Source of the DNA: Paracoccaceae bacterium
GTDB taxonomy: Bacteria; Pseudomonadota; Alphaproteobacteria; Rhodobacterales; Rhodobacteraceae
NCBI GenBank assembly: GCA_026706985.1
Contig: JAPOXR010000060.1
Span: forward strand, 1 to 64,000
Length of the DNA stretch: 64,000 nt
Reading direction: 5' to 3'
Shown: piece after piece, positions 1 to 8,810 of the stretch
How the letters are laid out: each line of letters opens with the position of its first letter
Numbering within the stretch: the stretch's first letter is position 1
Notes under the pieces: model-generated
What the model saw: the letters and a program-made list of their open reading frames with translations, nothing else
What the model was told of the DNA's origin: nothing
Database searches by the model: none
Made by a program: the position numbers and the translations under genes

Positions 1-263
1 ATGACGGGTCGCGTTGCTTGTCCGGGGGTCTTCAACCCCCTCGAATATCCATGCCATATCCTGCATCACACTGCCTCAGCCTGTTGTTTTTCAACAGGAA
101 ATCATGCGGCAACACAGAATCCAGGAGAAAATCAAAGAGGAATACTTTCAAACGCGATTGCCCTGATTTGCCCGGAGTTTCCGTGGATCGGACGGCTGCC
201 AAATACGGCAGAACACTCAATGATCTGTCGGTTCGCATACTGTGGGGATTTGAGCCGAGCCGA
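1..263. other. intergenic, no gene recognised
   Basis: This stretch lies downstream of the ABC transporter ATPase gene. Reading both strands I see no convincing coding sequence. A small GC-rich inverted repeat at 24-40 (GGGGGT, five-base loop, ACCCCC) could form a hairpin, but no T-run follows it. Nothing else can be supported. Confidence 0.4.
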
Positions 264-1922
264 TCAGCCGGCGGCGGCCATAGCGGCTTCGCCTAGATTT
301 TCGATTCCCCGGCTCTCCAGCAATGTGTCGAGCCAGTCCGGATCCATTTCCGGCACCGAACTCAACAGTAGCTCGGTGTAGGAATGGTGCGGTGGAGTGA
401 ACATCTCGGTTTTCGGTCCGGCCTCGATGACCCGTCCCTCCTTCATCACGACGACTTCGTCCGCAATTGACCTGACAGTCGCCAGATCGTGGGTGATGAA
501 CATATAGGACAGCCCGAGCGTGTCCTGCAGGTTCGCCAGCAGCTTCAGAATGCCCTCGGCTACGAGCTGGTCCAACGCCGAAGTCACCTCGTCACAGATG
601 ATGAATTTCGGTTCCGCCGCCAAGGCACGCGCAATTCCGATGCGCTGTTTCTGTCCGCCGGACAATTCAGAGGGAATGCGGTCAAAATAGACTGCCGGAT
701 CCATTTCAATCTGCTCCAGCAACTGTTCAACGCGGCGGCGCTTCTCCCGCCCCTTCAACCCGAGATAGAATTCGACCGGTCTGCCAATGATTTCAGCAAT
801 GGATTTGCGCGGATTCAGTGCTGTATCCGCCATCTGGTAGATCATCTGCGCCTGCCGCAGCTGCTCAGTGCTGCGCTTGCGGTAATCCGCCGGGAGCGGT
901 TCGCCGTTGAAACAAACTTCGCCGGAAGTCGGTGGCAGGAGACCGGTTATGCATCTTGCCGCGGTGGATTTACCGGAGCCCGACTCCCCGACCACGGCAA
1001 CCGTTCTGCCCTCATGAATATCAAAACTCACATCGTACAGGACCTGGAGTTTTCCATATGACGCATCGACCGCACGCATTGAAATCACCGGCACGGTTCC
1101 CGCCGTCGCCGGCATCTTCTCCTGCCGCTGGAAGCTTCTGACCGCCCAAAGTGATTTCGTATATTCTTCCTGCGGGTTCGAGAGCATTGTCCGCGTATCC
1201 GCCTCCTCGACCTGATCGCCCCTGAGCAACACCTTGATCTTGTCCGCCATCTGGGCAACGACGGCCAAATCATGCGTGATATAGATGGCTGCGGTATCGA
1301 ACTGTTCGACGATATCGCGGATTGCGGCGAGAACCTCGATCTGCGTCGTGACATCGAGCGCCGTTGTCGGTTCATCGAATATGATCAAATCCGGCCGGCA
1401 TGACATCGCCATCGCCGTCATCGCCCGCTGCAGCTGGCCGCCGGAGACCTGGTGCGGGTAACGGAACCCGATTTCACCGGGATTGGGAAGCCTGAGTTTG
1501 CCATAGAGTTCGATGGCATCCTGTTCCGACTCACCCGACGACATTACCCGGTGCTGGGTCGGCGCTTCCGTATGCTGGCGGATTATCCTGTGCGCCGGGT
1601 TAAAGCTGGCCGCCGCCGACTGTGCCACATACGCGATACGCTTGCCCAGCAGTGCCCGTTTCGTCGCCGCATCCGCCTGCACGAGGTCCACACCGTCAAA
1701 CTCCACCGTGCCGCCCGATATCCGGCATCCGTCGCGGGTGAAACCCATAGCGGCCAGACCAATCGTCGATTTTCCGGCACCTGATTCCCCGATGAGTCCC
1801 AACACCTCGCCGGTATTCAGGTCTAAATCGACTCCATTGACGATCTGGATCCATGTCTCATCCGTTCGCCCCTCGATCTTCAGGCCACGGATTTTCACCA
1901 ACGGAGTCGGCTCAGACATCAT
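264..1922 (-). CDS. peptide/nickel-type ABC transporter, fused double ATPase
   Basis: Cytoplasmic ATPase that would power the importer formed by the two permeases encoded just upstream. One chain carries both ATPase units that are separate proteins (DppD and DppF) in enteric bacteria. Walker A motifs GESGAGKS (about residues 45-52) and GESGSGKS (about 312-319) are visible, with ABC signatures VSGGQ (near 160) and LSGGQ in the second half, and Walker B segments ending in FDEP and CDEV. At 552 residues it has the usual length for this fused form, as in YejF-like proteins. It starts on the base after the upstream permease stop, so translation is probably coupled. No substrate-binding protein lies in view, so the substrate cannot be named; it may be encoded left of the window. 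The family call is firm, the peptide substrate is inferred. Confidence 0.93.
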   Translation of the reverse strand: MMSEPTPLVKIRGLKIEGRTDETWIQIVNGVDLDLNTGEVLGLIGESGAGKSTIGLAAMGFTRDGCRISGGTVEFDGVDLVQADAATKRALLGKRIAYVAQSAAASFNPAHRIIRQHTEAPTQHRVMSSGESEQDAIELYGKLRLPNPGEIGFRYPHQVSGGQLQRAMTAMAMSCRPDLIIFDEPTTALDVTTQIEVLAAIRDIVEQFDTAAIYITHDLAVVAQMADKIKVLLRGDQVEEADTRTMLSNPQEEYTKSLWAVRSFQRQEKMPATAGTVPVISMRAVDASYGKLQVLYDVSFDIHEGRTVAVVGESGSGKSTAARCITGLLPPTSGEVCFNGEPLPADYRKRSTEQLRQAQMIYQMADTALNPRKSIAEIIGRPVEFYLGLKGREKRRRVEQLLEQIEMDPAVYFDRIPSELSGGQKQRIGIARALAAEPKFIICDEVTSALDQLVAEGILKLLANLQDTLGLSYMFITHDLATVRSIADEVVVMKEGRVIEAGPKTEMFTPPHHSYTELLLSSVPEMDPDWLDTLLESRGIENLGEAAMAAAG

Positions 1923-3107
1923 CTACTCCTTCAACCCGGAGGTTTTGTGGAGCATCCAGTCAACAACGAAGTTCACCGCCACCGTAAGCAGGGCGATGGC
2001 GCCCGCGGCGAGAAGCGGCAATGTCGCGGTAAGCGGGCTGAATGCCGCAAAATTGATGAACTGGGACAGATCACGCACCATCGTGCCCCAATCGGCCAAT
2101 GGCGGTTGGATGCCGATGCCGAGAAATGACAGGGCCGCGATCGTGAGAAAGACAAAACAGAAGCGCAATCCGAACTCGGCAAGCAGCGGCGAGGTCGCAT
2201 TCGGGAGAATTTCCCGGAACACCAGATAAGTCAGATTCTCGCCGCGCAGCTTGGCTGCCTCGATATAATCCATAACGACGATATTCTGCCCGACTGCCCG
2301 GGCCAGCCTGTACACCCTTGTGCTGTCCAGCACGGCAATGATGACAACCATATAGACCATGATCAACACCTTGTTGGACCCGGCCCAGGAGGTGGCGATG
2401 GTCATCAGGAGCAGGGCAAAAATCAATTGCGGAATAGCCATCAGCGCATCGACCACGCGCGATGCGATCTGGTCAAACCAACCGCCGAGTGTCGCCGCCA
2501 GGAATCCGCAGCTGGCTCCTATCAGAAATGCGAGACAGGTGGTGACAAATGCAATTCCGACTGTGTTTTGAGCGCCATAGATCAGGCGCGTCAGCAAATC
2601 GCGGCCCAGCTGATCGGTTCCGAGAATGAAACGGGGATCACCGCCCAATTCCACATCACCACCCGGCAGCACGTTGATTTTGTCGAAAATCTCCGCCTGC
2701 CCATATGGTGCGAACAGGTCCGCGAAGACCGCGGCGATGACATACAGAAGGATGATCAATATTCCGAATGCGGCGGTGACCGGCATCTGTCTGAACAGCT
2801 TCCTGGAACCGGAGGTGCCGACTCTCCGTCCGAGCCAGCGGAATCCAAATCCGGCGACGGTGAAGATGATCAGACCCTGCACCGCCCATTGAAAAAATTT
2901 CACATCCTGCACGAAGTAAAACCGGTATGACCAGAACAGGCAGAGCGCAGCCAATGCGAAACCACAGCCGACCAGGTAAGGCATATCCCGGAAATATTCC
3001 CTGAGACCGTCACGCGGCCACGGAATCCGGCGACCGGCAAACTGCACGAGCCAGCCACCTGCCAGGATCACCAAAATCGACAATGTCATGGAAAGGAGCG
3101 TCGACAT
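1923..3107 (-). CDS. ABC transporter permease, DppC-like, with extended N-terminus
   Basis: Inner-membrane permease of the peptide/nickel (PepT) family, partner of the permease encoded upstream. The C-terminal 280 residues match the DppC/OppC pattern: a conserved FILGTDQLGRDLLTR segment near residue 160, the EAA-type cytoplasmic loop (DYIEAAKLRGENL) near 280, and the end LSFLGIGIQPPLADWG. The protein has 394 residues where about 290-300 is usual. The extra residues at the N-terminus form about three additional hydrophobic segments before the normal first helix. The gene sits 9 bases after the first permease and abuts the ATPase gene. The family assignment is secure; what the extra membrane region does is not known to me. 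Confidence 0.9.
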   Translation of the reverse strand: MSTLLSMTLSILVILAGGWLVQFAGRRIPWPRDGLREYFRDMPYLVGCGFALAALCLFWSYRFYFVQDVKFFQWAVQGLIIFTVAGFGFRWLGRRVGTSGSRKLFRQMPVTAAFGILIILLYVIAAVFADLFAPYGQAEIFDKINVLPGGDVELGGDPRFILGTDQLGRDLLTRLIYGAQNTVGIAFVTTCLAFLIGASCGFLAATLGGWFDQIASRVVDALMAIPQLIFALLLMTIATSWAGSNKVLIMVYMVVIIAVLDSTRVYRLARAVGQNIVVMDYIEAAKLRGENLTYLVFREILPNATSPLLAEFGLRFCFVFLTIAALSFLGIGIQPPLADWGTMVRDLSQFINFAAFSPLTATLPLLAAGAIALLTVAVNFVVDWMLHKTSGLKE

Positions 3108-3116
3108 AGCTGTTCC

Positions 3117-4118
3117 CTATTTCGGATGGCGCAGCCGCGGATTTGACAGGATCGACAATATGTCCGCCGTCAGATTGAGAAGAATGTAAGCCGAGGCGAA
3201 GATCAGGCAGCAGGCCTGAACCACCGGTATATCCCGGACTTTCACACTATCCACGAAAAGCTGGCCGATGCCCGGATAGACGAACACCACCTCAACGACG
3301 ACGACACCGGTAATGAGATAGGCGAGATTGAGCGCGATCACATTGATGATGGGTGCCAACGCATTCGGCAGCGCATGCGTCACAATGACCCGGAGCGGAC
3401 CGATGCCCTTGAGCCGGGCCATTTCGATATAGGGTGAAGCCATCAGGTTGATGATCGCCGCCCGGGTCATCCGCATCATATGTGCGGTCACAACCAGGGT
3501 GAGCGTCAGAGCCGGCAGCATGGACCGGTTCAACCGTTCCGCAAACGACATCTCATCGTAAATGTTGGAGAGCGAGGGGAACACCGGATTCAAAACCGCC
3601 AGGAACAGGATCAGCATATAGGCGACAAAAAATTCGGGTGATGAGATCGACGACAGAGTGGCGATATTCACTGCCCGGTCGAAGGCTGTGTTGGCGAACA
3701 TGGCCGCGAGCACGCCGAGGGCAAGCGACAGGGGAACCGCTATCGCCGCCGATACCGATGCCAGGAACAAAGTGTTCCGGAATCTTGGCAGCAGTTGATC
3801 CGCCACCGAACCGATGCCGCCCTGAGCAGCGGCGTCTCCCGCATAAACGGCGAAATTCGCCTGCGCGAAGCTGACCCCGAAATCCCCGACCAATATGCCG
3901 GAAAGCCAATCGATATAGCGGGTTACAGCCGGCTTGTTCAGCCCCAGATCTTCCCGGATTGCCGCCACTGCCTCCGGCGTCGCACCCTGACCCAGAATGG
4001 CTTGCGCAAAATCCCCGGGCAACATGTTGACCGATGCGAATATCAGCAGGGACACGACAAACAGTGTCAGAAGCCCGAGCCCGAGCCGTTTGAGGACAAT
4101 GAGCAATACAGAAATCAC
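3117..4118 (-). CDS. ABC transporter permease, DppB-like
   Basis: Inner-membrane permease of the peptide/nickel ABC family and first gene of the three-gene operon. It shows the usual DppB start (a helix after LKRLGLGLLTLFVV), the MLPGDFAQ motif, a long periplasmic loop, and the EAA-type loop near the C-terminus (SPYIEMARLKGIGPLRVIVTH). The frame is open up to 4187, but the first residues of that longer version do not look like permease sequence. I prefer the GTG at 4118, which puts the first helix about nine residues from the start. No strong ribosome site marks either choice, so the start is uncertain. The family assignment is firm. Confidence 0.85.
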   Translation of the reverse strand: MISVLLIVLKRLGLGLLTLFVVSLLIFASVNMLPGDFAQAILGQGATPEAVAAIREDLGLNKPAVTRYIDWLSGILVGDFGVSFAQANFAVYAGDAAAQGGIGSVADQLLPRFRNTLFLASVSAAIAVPLSLALGVLAAMFANTAFDRAVNIATLSSISSPEFFVAYMLILFLAVLNPVFPSLSNIYDEMSFAERLNRSMLPALTLTLVVTAHMMRMTRAAIINLMASPYIEMARLKGIGPLRVIVTHALPNALAPIINVIALNLAYLITGVVVVEVVFVYPGIGQLFVDSVKVRDIPVVQACCLIFASAYILLNLTADILSILSNPRLRHPK

Positions 4119-4502
4119 AACAACTGCATTACTGATATCTGAACGGCATTCAAGCCCCATACCCGCGGAGACACGGCAGATAATCAACCGTCTGTACCTT
4201 CGGTTGCCTAAGCGAGCCGGTTCAATCCCGAATTTCGGTCAAATTCAGCGTATGACTTGCAATTCCACGTGCTTTTCAGTGGCTTCTGCTGTGAACCCGG
4301 TTAGATTCAAGTGCTGCCGGTTCGCAGAATGCCTAAATTGTGTGACGAGCGAATGCTCGCATTTTGACAAATGGGGGCATTGACTTATATGTCAATAAAA
4401 TCCTTCCTTGAGCAAGCGGTCGCTCAAGGTTCTCTTTTCCTGGTGGAGCCAAGACTGAGGAGCGAGCCGATGAACCGGCATTTGTAGCCTCAAAGCACAT
4501 AC
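4119..4502. promoter_or_regulatory. divergent intergenic region with palindromic operator candidate
   Basis: This region separates the leftward ABC operon from the rightward three-gene cassette. A -35-like TTGACA lies at 4364-4369. Sixteen bases later, TATATG (4386-4391) could be a weak -10. That -10 lies inside a perfect inverted repeat, ATTGAC-TTATAT-GTCAAT (4379-4396), which suggests repression by a dimeric DNA-binding protein. The helix-turn-helix protein encoded downstream is the obvious candidate. The sequence elements are visible; the binding is inference. Confidence 0.4.
4406..4440 (+). terminator. hairpin with T-rich tail, terminator or attenuator
   Basis: An eight-base-pair stem CCTTGAGC (4406-4413) pairs with GCTCAAGG (4422-4429) around an eight-base loop. 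TTCTCTTTT follows. It lies about 15 bases after the putative promoter and about 65 bases before the first cassette gene, so on the plus strand it would sit in the leader and could act as an attenuator. The opposite strand also has a short T-rich stretch after the stem, so direction is not certain. Confidence 0.45.
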
Positions 4503-4838
4503 ATGACTACTGGCCCATGGCCGAACGAGGAAGAAGAGTTGCGATGTGGAAAGCTGTTGGCTGACTTTGATAGTTTTGTCGAAGGGAGAATTGTTTCTGT
4601 TTCGCTGATTGATCCTCACAACAAGCCTACAAATGTCTATCTGGCCCGGCTTCATCCCGCTGAGGACGAAGTATGGGAGATTCGAAGCCGTGCCCCGAAG
4701 CCAGGATTAAGAGTTTTCGGCAGGTTTTCCGCAAAGGACTGCTTTGTGGCGTTGCGTTGGAGACGAAGAAAGGATCTCGGGGGAGCTGGTTCCGCCGAAT
4801 TCCGCGATGAAATATGCGGCTGTAAGGCCGTTTTTTGA
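4503..4838 (+). CDS. uncharacterised protein, probably cut short by an in-frame TGA
   Basis: First gene of a three-gene cassette; I do not recognise a characterised family. The protein is 111 residues, with an acidic N-terminus (NEEEELRCGKLL) and a basic patch (RWRRRKDLGG) near residue 92. After the TGA at 4836-4838 the same frame continues for 25 sense codons (EQIFSTYDPLKGSEIDEYVS...) to a second TGA at 4914-4916. That tail looks protein-like and overlaps the start of the next gene, as tightly packed operon genes often do. I infer a 136-residue ancestral protein with one nonsense codon, or a base-call error. The order of a small protein followed by a Cro/C1-type protein recalls toxin-antitoxin loci, but no toxin fold is recognisable. 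Confidence 0.6.
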   Translation: MTTGPWPNEEEELRCGKLLADFDSFVEGRIVSVSLIDPHNKPTNVYLARLHPAEDEVWEIRSRAPKPGLRVFGRFSAKDCFVALRWRRRKDLGGAGSAEFRDEICGCKAVF

Positions 4839-4884
4839 GAGCAGATTTTTTCCACCTATGATCCATTGAAGGGGAGTGAAATCG

Positions 4885-5364
4885 ATGAATACGTCTCAAA
4901 AGCCTTTCTTGTCTGAAGTTCTGAATGGCGACAAGATCCCGCTCGGAACACTGTCCTATTTTCGAGAGCGCTTCCGTGATCGTTTGTATGATTTGGTTAT
5001 TGAGGAATTTCTTACACAACAAAAGGAAAACAATTTGAAAAAGGCCGATATTGCTCGACGCATTGGCCGTCGGCCTGAGCAGGTCACGCGCTGGTTCGGC
5101 GCGCCCGGAAATTGGACTCTTGAAACCGTAAGCGATCTTTTGCTGGCAATTACCAAAGCTGAACCAGCTGTGGGTTTGCTGCCTCTGGCAGGCCGTTCCG
5201 ACCGCAACTATCGGGGCCAGGATCTGCCGCAACAGGATCTGAATGAAACGGATAGCCCCCGATCGCCAGTTTCTGCGATCAGGGCTCGCGAAAAGCAAAA
5301 GGGACAGGGCGCACAAGACAGGCCCTTTGAGCCCGCGCAGAATCGTTATGCCGGCCTGTTGTAG
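4885..5364 (+). CDS. helix-turn-helix (XRE-like) DNA-binding protein
   Basis: 159-residue protein. A Cro/C1-type helix-turn-helix spans about residues 45-80: NNLKKADIARRIGRRPEQV leads into a recognition helix and TRWFGAPGNWTLETVSDLL. The C-terminal 60 residues are polar and likely disordered. The start chosen is the ATG at 4885, eight bases after GGGGAG (4871-4876); a start at 4876 would overlap that ribosome site. The protein probably autoregulates the cassette through the palindrome at 4379-4396, which is inference. It could be the antitoxin partner of either neighbour. Confidence 0.75.
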   Translation: MNTSQKPFLSEVLNGDKIPLGTLSYFRERFRDRLYDLVIEEFLTQQKENNLKKADIARRIGRRPEQVTRWFGAPGNWTLETVSDLLLAITKAEPAVGLLPLAGRSDRNYRGQDLPQQDLNETDSPRSPVSAIRAREKQKGQGAQDRPFEPAQNRYAGLL

Positions 5365-5387
5365 ATCCAGAACTTAAGGAGGTCATC

Positions 5388-6047
5388 ATGAAGCTGCTGG
5401 CTATCGAGATGAGCCGCGTCACGGTATTGTTTCGTGCAACGCGCCCGAAGGGACAGGCTTACCTCCCGCTTCTCGCCGCTAAAGTAGCAGAACGATATAA
5501 TTTCAGCAGTGCACCCCAGACTCTGGCCGACATCAAGAGTCCAAAAGTCGAATTTTGCCACGGCCTGTTCAAAGACTGCGCGGTAGAGCGGTTTGAAGTT
5601 TATAATGATGGCATCATCGTGACTTCATGCTCAGATACGGATTTCATTGACGCATTTATCGGTGACTTGGTGAGCTGGTTAAAGAATGAACATGGTCATG
5701 CCATAATTGAAACACATACCGTTCGCCGAATGTATGACAGCAGTTTGCTGGTTGAAACTGATCAGGATGTATTCCATCCATTTGAATTGTATACTGAAAT
5801 ACTTCAATTGATTGAAAAGTCACTTGAAGGCTCCTCGGGCTTGAACGTGAATTTTCAGAATTTTGGCTTCACATTTGCAGCAGACCACACGCAGATTTCT
5901 GCCATGAAGCCCGGCCATTTCCGATTGGAACGAAAGGAGGGGATCGAATTTTCCCGTAATCAGTTCTATTCGACAGCACCGCTCAGAACGAAGCAGCATT
6001 TGGACATTCTTGAACGATTGGAACAACTCGTCCAGGCCCGACTCTGA
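5388..6047 (+). CDS. uncharacterised 219-residue protein of the HTH cassette
   Basis: Third gene of the cassette, preceded by an almost perfect anti-16S match (TAAGGAGGT, ending 8 bases before the ATG), so strong translation is expected. I do not recognise the family. The chain has no signal peptide, membrane helix or obvious enzyme motif. It reads as a mixed alpha/beta cytoplasmic protein with a hydrophobic N-terminal strand (KLLAIEMSRVTVLF) and a C-terminal charged helix. Codon use and GC look somewhat lower than in the flanking housekeeping genes, as in the rest of the cassette, which fits acquired DNA. A role in a toxin-antitoxin or defence module is possible but unproven. Confidence 0.6.
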   Translation: MKLLAIEMSRVTVLFRATRPKGQAYLPLLAAKVAERYNFSSAPQTLADIKSPKVEFCHGLFKDCAVERFEVYNDGIIVTSCSDTDFIDAFIGDLVSWLKNEHGHAIIETHTVRRMYDSSLLVETDQDVFHPFELYTEILQLIEKSLEGSSGLNVNFQNFGFTFAADHTQISAMKPGHFRLERKEGIEFSRNQFYSTAPLRTKQHLDILERLEQLVQARL

Positions 6048-6170
6048 AACCATCGGAACGCGACAGCTGGAGACTTATGGCTATGCGTACGCCGCAAACC
6101 GTTGCGGGTCCCGGACTTGCGGACGGGATGGAAGTGCTGATGCTGAACACCACCATTTGGGTCGAACATA

Positions 6171-7286
6171 ATGAATCTATACGGCAGTGTGCATCCCCGT
6201 TTCCAAGCCTGCAGGGAAGCGATGGAGCTGAATCTGGCGGAAGGTCTGGATTTGGGTTTCAGTCTTGCTGTTGTCAGGAATGGCGAATTCGTTGTCGATC
6301 TTTGGGGTGGGTATGCGGATGCGGCGCGCGGGCGGCGCTGGCAGGAAGATACGCTCGTCAATATCTGGTCGATGACAAAGGGCATTCTGGCACTGGCTGT
6401 CGGCATGACGGTGGAACGGGGAATACTCAATTATGCCGACCCTGTGGCCCGTGTCTGGCCTGAATTCGCTGCAAATGGAAAAGACCGGATTTCGCTGGAT
6501 CTGATCATGTCCCACCAAGCCGGTCTGCATGCCCCCGGTGCACCGATGAAACTTCAGGAAGTGTATGATTGGCACCCCTGTGTCGAGGCATTCGCACGGA
6601 TGGCACCGCTTTGGCCTCCGGCAAGCCGTTGCGTGTATCACGCGTTTTCTTACGGGTCTTTGGCCGGCGAGACGCTTCGCCGGGCCGATGGACGCATGCC
6701 CGGACAGTTCATCGCCGACGAAATCGCCCGCGGGTTGGGTCTTGATCTCTATGTCGGGCTCGACCGGGCCGAGGACAGCCGCGCTGCCGAACTTGTTGCC
6801 GCTGAAGGTGTCGATGACTGGATCGATGAAATGAGGAAATCCGGATATCACAGCGACATGCTGACGCCTCCGATCTCAGCATTGACCCCGAATGAGCGGG
6901 CTTGGCGAAGAGCTGACATTCCTGCCGCCAACGGCCATGCGACCGCCCGCTCGCTTGCCAGACTGTATGGAATTCTGGCGCAGGGCGGCGGTGATCTTAT
7001 CTCGGCACCCGGCCTCCGCCGGGCAACTTCCGTGCGTTTCGAAGGGCCGGATGTCGGGCTCAACAGAAATAGCCGTTTCGCCGCCGGCTTCGCCCTCGGC
7101 GGCGATGAAAGCATGCTCGGCCCCAATCCGGCTTCTTTCGGCCATACCGGCTGGGGTGGATCTTTTTCCTTCGCCGACCCGGATGCCGGGCTCGGCGTTG
7201 CCTATGTGATGAACCGGATGTTGGACAGCGTCGGCTCGGAGGCGAGATACAAGCGCCTGATCGACGCGATCTATGGCGCCCTGTGA
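6171..7286 (+). CDS. serine beta-lactamase-like hydrolase (class C / EstB type)
   Basis: 371-residue cytoplasmic hydrolase of the beta-lactamase/transpeptidase-like fold. The active-site SxxK motif is SMTK at residues 67-70. The second motif is YGS at 161-163, where class C enzymes have YxN. The third, an HTG in place of KTG, lies near the C-terminus (FGHTGWGG). No signal peptide is visible, so this is more likely an esterase or amidase of the EstB/LACTB type than a secreted antibiotic-resistance enzyme. The substrate cannot be told from sequence. It stands alone, with about 120 bases upstream and a minus-strand gene downstream. Confidence 0.85.
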   Translation: MNLYGSVHPRFQACREAMELNLAEGLDLGFSLAVVRNGEFVVDLWGGYADAARGRRWQEDTLVNIWSMTKGILALAVGMTVERGILNYADPVARVWPEFAANGKDRISLDLIMSHQAGLHAPGAPMKLQEVYDWHPCVEAFARMAPLWPPASRCVYHAFSYGSLAGETLRRADGRMPGQFIADEIARGLGLDLYVGLDRAEDSRAAELVAAEGVDDWIDEMRKSGYHSDMLTPPISALTPNERAWRRADIPAANGHATARSLARLYGILAQGGGDLISAPGLRRATSVRFEGPDVGLNRNSRFAAGFALGGDESMLGPNPASFGHTGWGGSFSFADPDAGLGVAYVMNRMLDSVGSEARYKRLIDAIYGAL

Positions 7287-7356
7287 AGAGCTGGACGCTC
7301 AGCAATCCGCACGCGACAGCCCGAAAATCCCTTTGCCGCCCGGTGATACGTTCCCA

Positions 7357-7773
7357 TTATCCCCGTTCCCACTCGGCGACACCGCCCGGGATAACCCGGA
7401 AGAGGGGATGAACCCGCGGCGGAGACTGTGTCAGCCATTCGGGCACGCGCCGTTCAAGCTTCTTCTGCAGATGCCGCCATTCGAAGCCGATCTGGCCACG
7501 CGGCACATCGATTTGCCCGGCGATGCCGGCAGCCGTTATCCTGGTGGCATCGAACCGGTAGCCCCTCGTGACCGATTCCGCATGCACTTCCCACAGATAC
7601 TGCGCGATTGAGGCGATCGGAAATGCCTGCGCGCGAAAGCGGGCCAATTGCGGATGGTGCCGATATCCCTTTGTCGCATGCCGCAAAACCGCTTGCGCGA
7701 GCAGACCCTCCCGCCACAACGTGACCAACCCTCTCGGGTCAAGATGGCAGGGATGAATACTCCAAAGCCGCAT
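7357..7773 (-). CDS. pyrimidine-dimer DNA glycosylase (endonuclease V type)
   Basis: 138-residue protein that would excise UV-induced pyrimidine dimers, related to phage T4 DenV. The start MRLWSIHPCHLD followed by GLVTLWREGLLAQAVL and TKGYRHHPQLARF is the pattern I associate with the pyrimidine dimer DNA glycosylase family (Pyr_excise). Length fits the family. In T4 DenV the amine of the second residue (Thr2, after Met removal) is the nucleophile; here residue 2 is Arg, as in the bacterial relatives I recall, so the exact chemistry should not be assumed. It is a single gene with about 120 bases to the folD stop. Confidence 0.75.
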   Translation of the reverse strand: MRLWSIHPCHLDPRGLVTLWREGLLAQAVLRHATKGYRHHPQLARFRAQAFPIASIAQYLWEVHAESVTRGYRFDATRITAAGIAGQIDVPRGQIGFEWRHLQKKLERRVPEWLTQSPPRVHPLFRVIPGGVAEWERG

Positions 7774-7893
7774 GCCTGAATTTCCCCATCGCTGATCTGC
7801 CCTCAGCTTCCATACCCAATTCGCGGCACGGGTGTTGCGGACAGGAGAACTGTTTCCGGTCCGGGTGCCGGCTTCGCGGCGGGAATCCGACAG

Positions 7894-8784
7894 TTATCCG
7901 GTCAGATCCGCGGGCGGTTCGATGCCGTTTGCCCGGCAGCAGGCTGTCAGCGTGTTGGCCAGCAGGCAAGCGATTGTCATCGGGCCGACACCCCCCGGCA
8001 CGGGTGTGATCGCACCGGCATGGCCCACCGCCTGCGAAAAGGCGACATCGCCGACGATCCGGGTTTTCCCCTCGCCGCGTTCGGGTGCCGGCAGGCGGTT
8101 GATTCCGACATCAATCACAGTTGCGCCTTCGCCGATCCAGTCGCCCTGCACGAATTCCGGCCGACCGACAGCGGCCACAAGAATCTCAGCACTCCGGCAA
8201 AGTGCCGGCAGGTCGCCTGTGCGGCTATGGGCAATTGTAACGGTGCAATGCTCACGCAGAAGCAGGCTTGCCATCGGTTTTCCGACGATATTCGAGCGAC
8301 CGACCACGACCGCATTCAACCCGGACAGGTGACCCAGATGGTGGCGCAGCATCAGCAGGCAACCTAAGGGCGTGCAGGGAACCAATGCCGGCAATCCCGT
8401 TGTCAGGCGTCCGACATTCTGAATCGTAAAACCGTCAACATCCTTGGCCACATCGATGGCATTGATCACCTTACCGGAATCGATCTGCGACGGCAGCGGC
8501 AGCTGCACCAGAATTCCATGCACTTCCGGGTCCGCGTTCAACCGATCGATCAGTGCGAGCAGTTCCGCCTCGGAAACATCTTCAGGCAGTTCGTGCTTGA
8601 ATGAAACCATGCCGGTCTCGGCAGTCTGTTTCGCTTTATTGCGCACATAGACCTGGCTTGCCGGGTCGGTACCGACGAGCACAACCGCGAGACCGGGTCT
8701 GATCGCGAGAGAGTCGACGGATTCGGCGACCCGCACCCTGATGCCGGCGGCGAATGCCTTTCCGTCGATCAATCTTGCTGACAT
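7894..8784 (-). CDS. folD: FolD, methylenetetrahydrofolate dehydrogenase/cyclohydrolase
   Basis: Cytoplasmic bifunctional enzyme that interconverts 5,10-methylene-THF, 5,10-methenyl-THF and 10-formyl-THF. At 296 residues it has the family length. Visible landmarks are [13 protein letters not shown] with the catalytic lysine region (about residues 46-58), [10 protein letters not shown] (near 97), the DVDGFTIQN motif (near 115), the NADP-binding [17 protein letters not shown], and the C-terminal [18 protein letters not shown]. The MOSC gene ends 26 bases upstream, so the two could share a transcript. Confident identification. Confidence 0.97.
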   Translation of the reverse strand: MSARLIDGKAFAAGIRVRVAESVDSLAIRPGLAVVLVGTDPASQVYVRNKAKQTAETGMVSFKHELPEDVSEAELLALIDRLNADPEVHGILVQLPLPSQIDSGKVINAIDVAKDVDGFTIQNVGRLTTGLPALVPCTPLGCLLMLRHHLGHLSGLNAVVVGRSNIVGKPMASLLLREHCTVTIAHSRTGDLPALCRSAEILVAAVGRPEFVQGDWIGEGATVIDVGINRLPAPERGEGKTRIVGDVAFSQAVGHAGAITPVPGGVGPMTIACLLANTLTACCRANGIEPPADLTG

Positions 8785-8810
8785 CTGTTTTCCCCTACTG
8801 CGATTGCCGC

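Noticed and set aside
21..60. tRNA-like anticodon arm (GGGGG-TCTTCAA-CCCCC)
   Set aside because: The loop lacks U33 and no acceptor, D or T arm can be built around it.
4627..5316. 229-codon minus-strand frame across the cassette
   Set aside because: Antisense to two coherent plus-strand genes with good ribosome sites.
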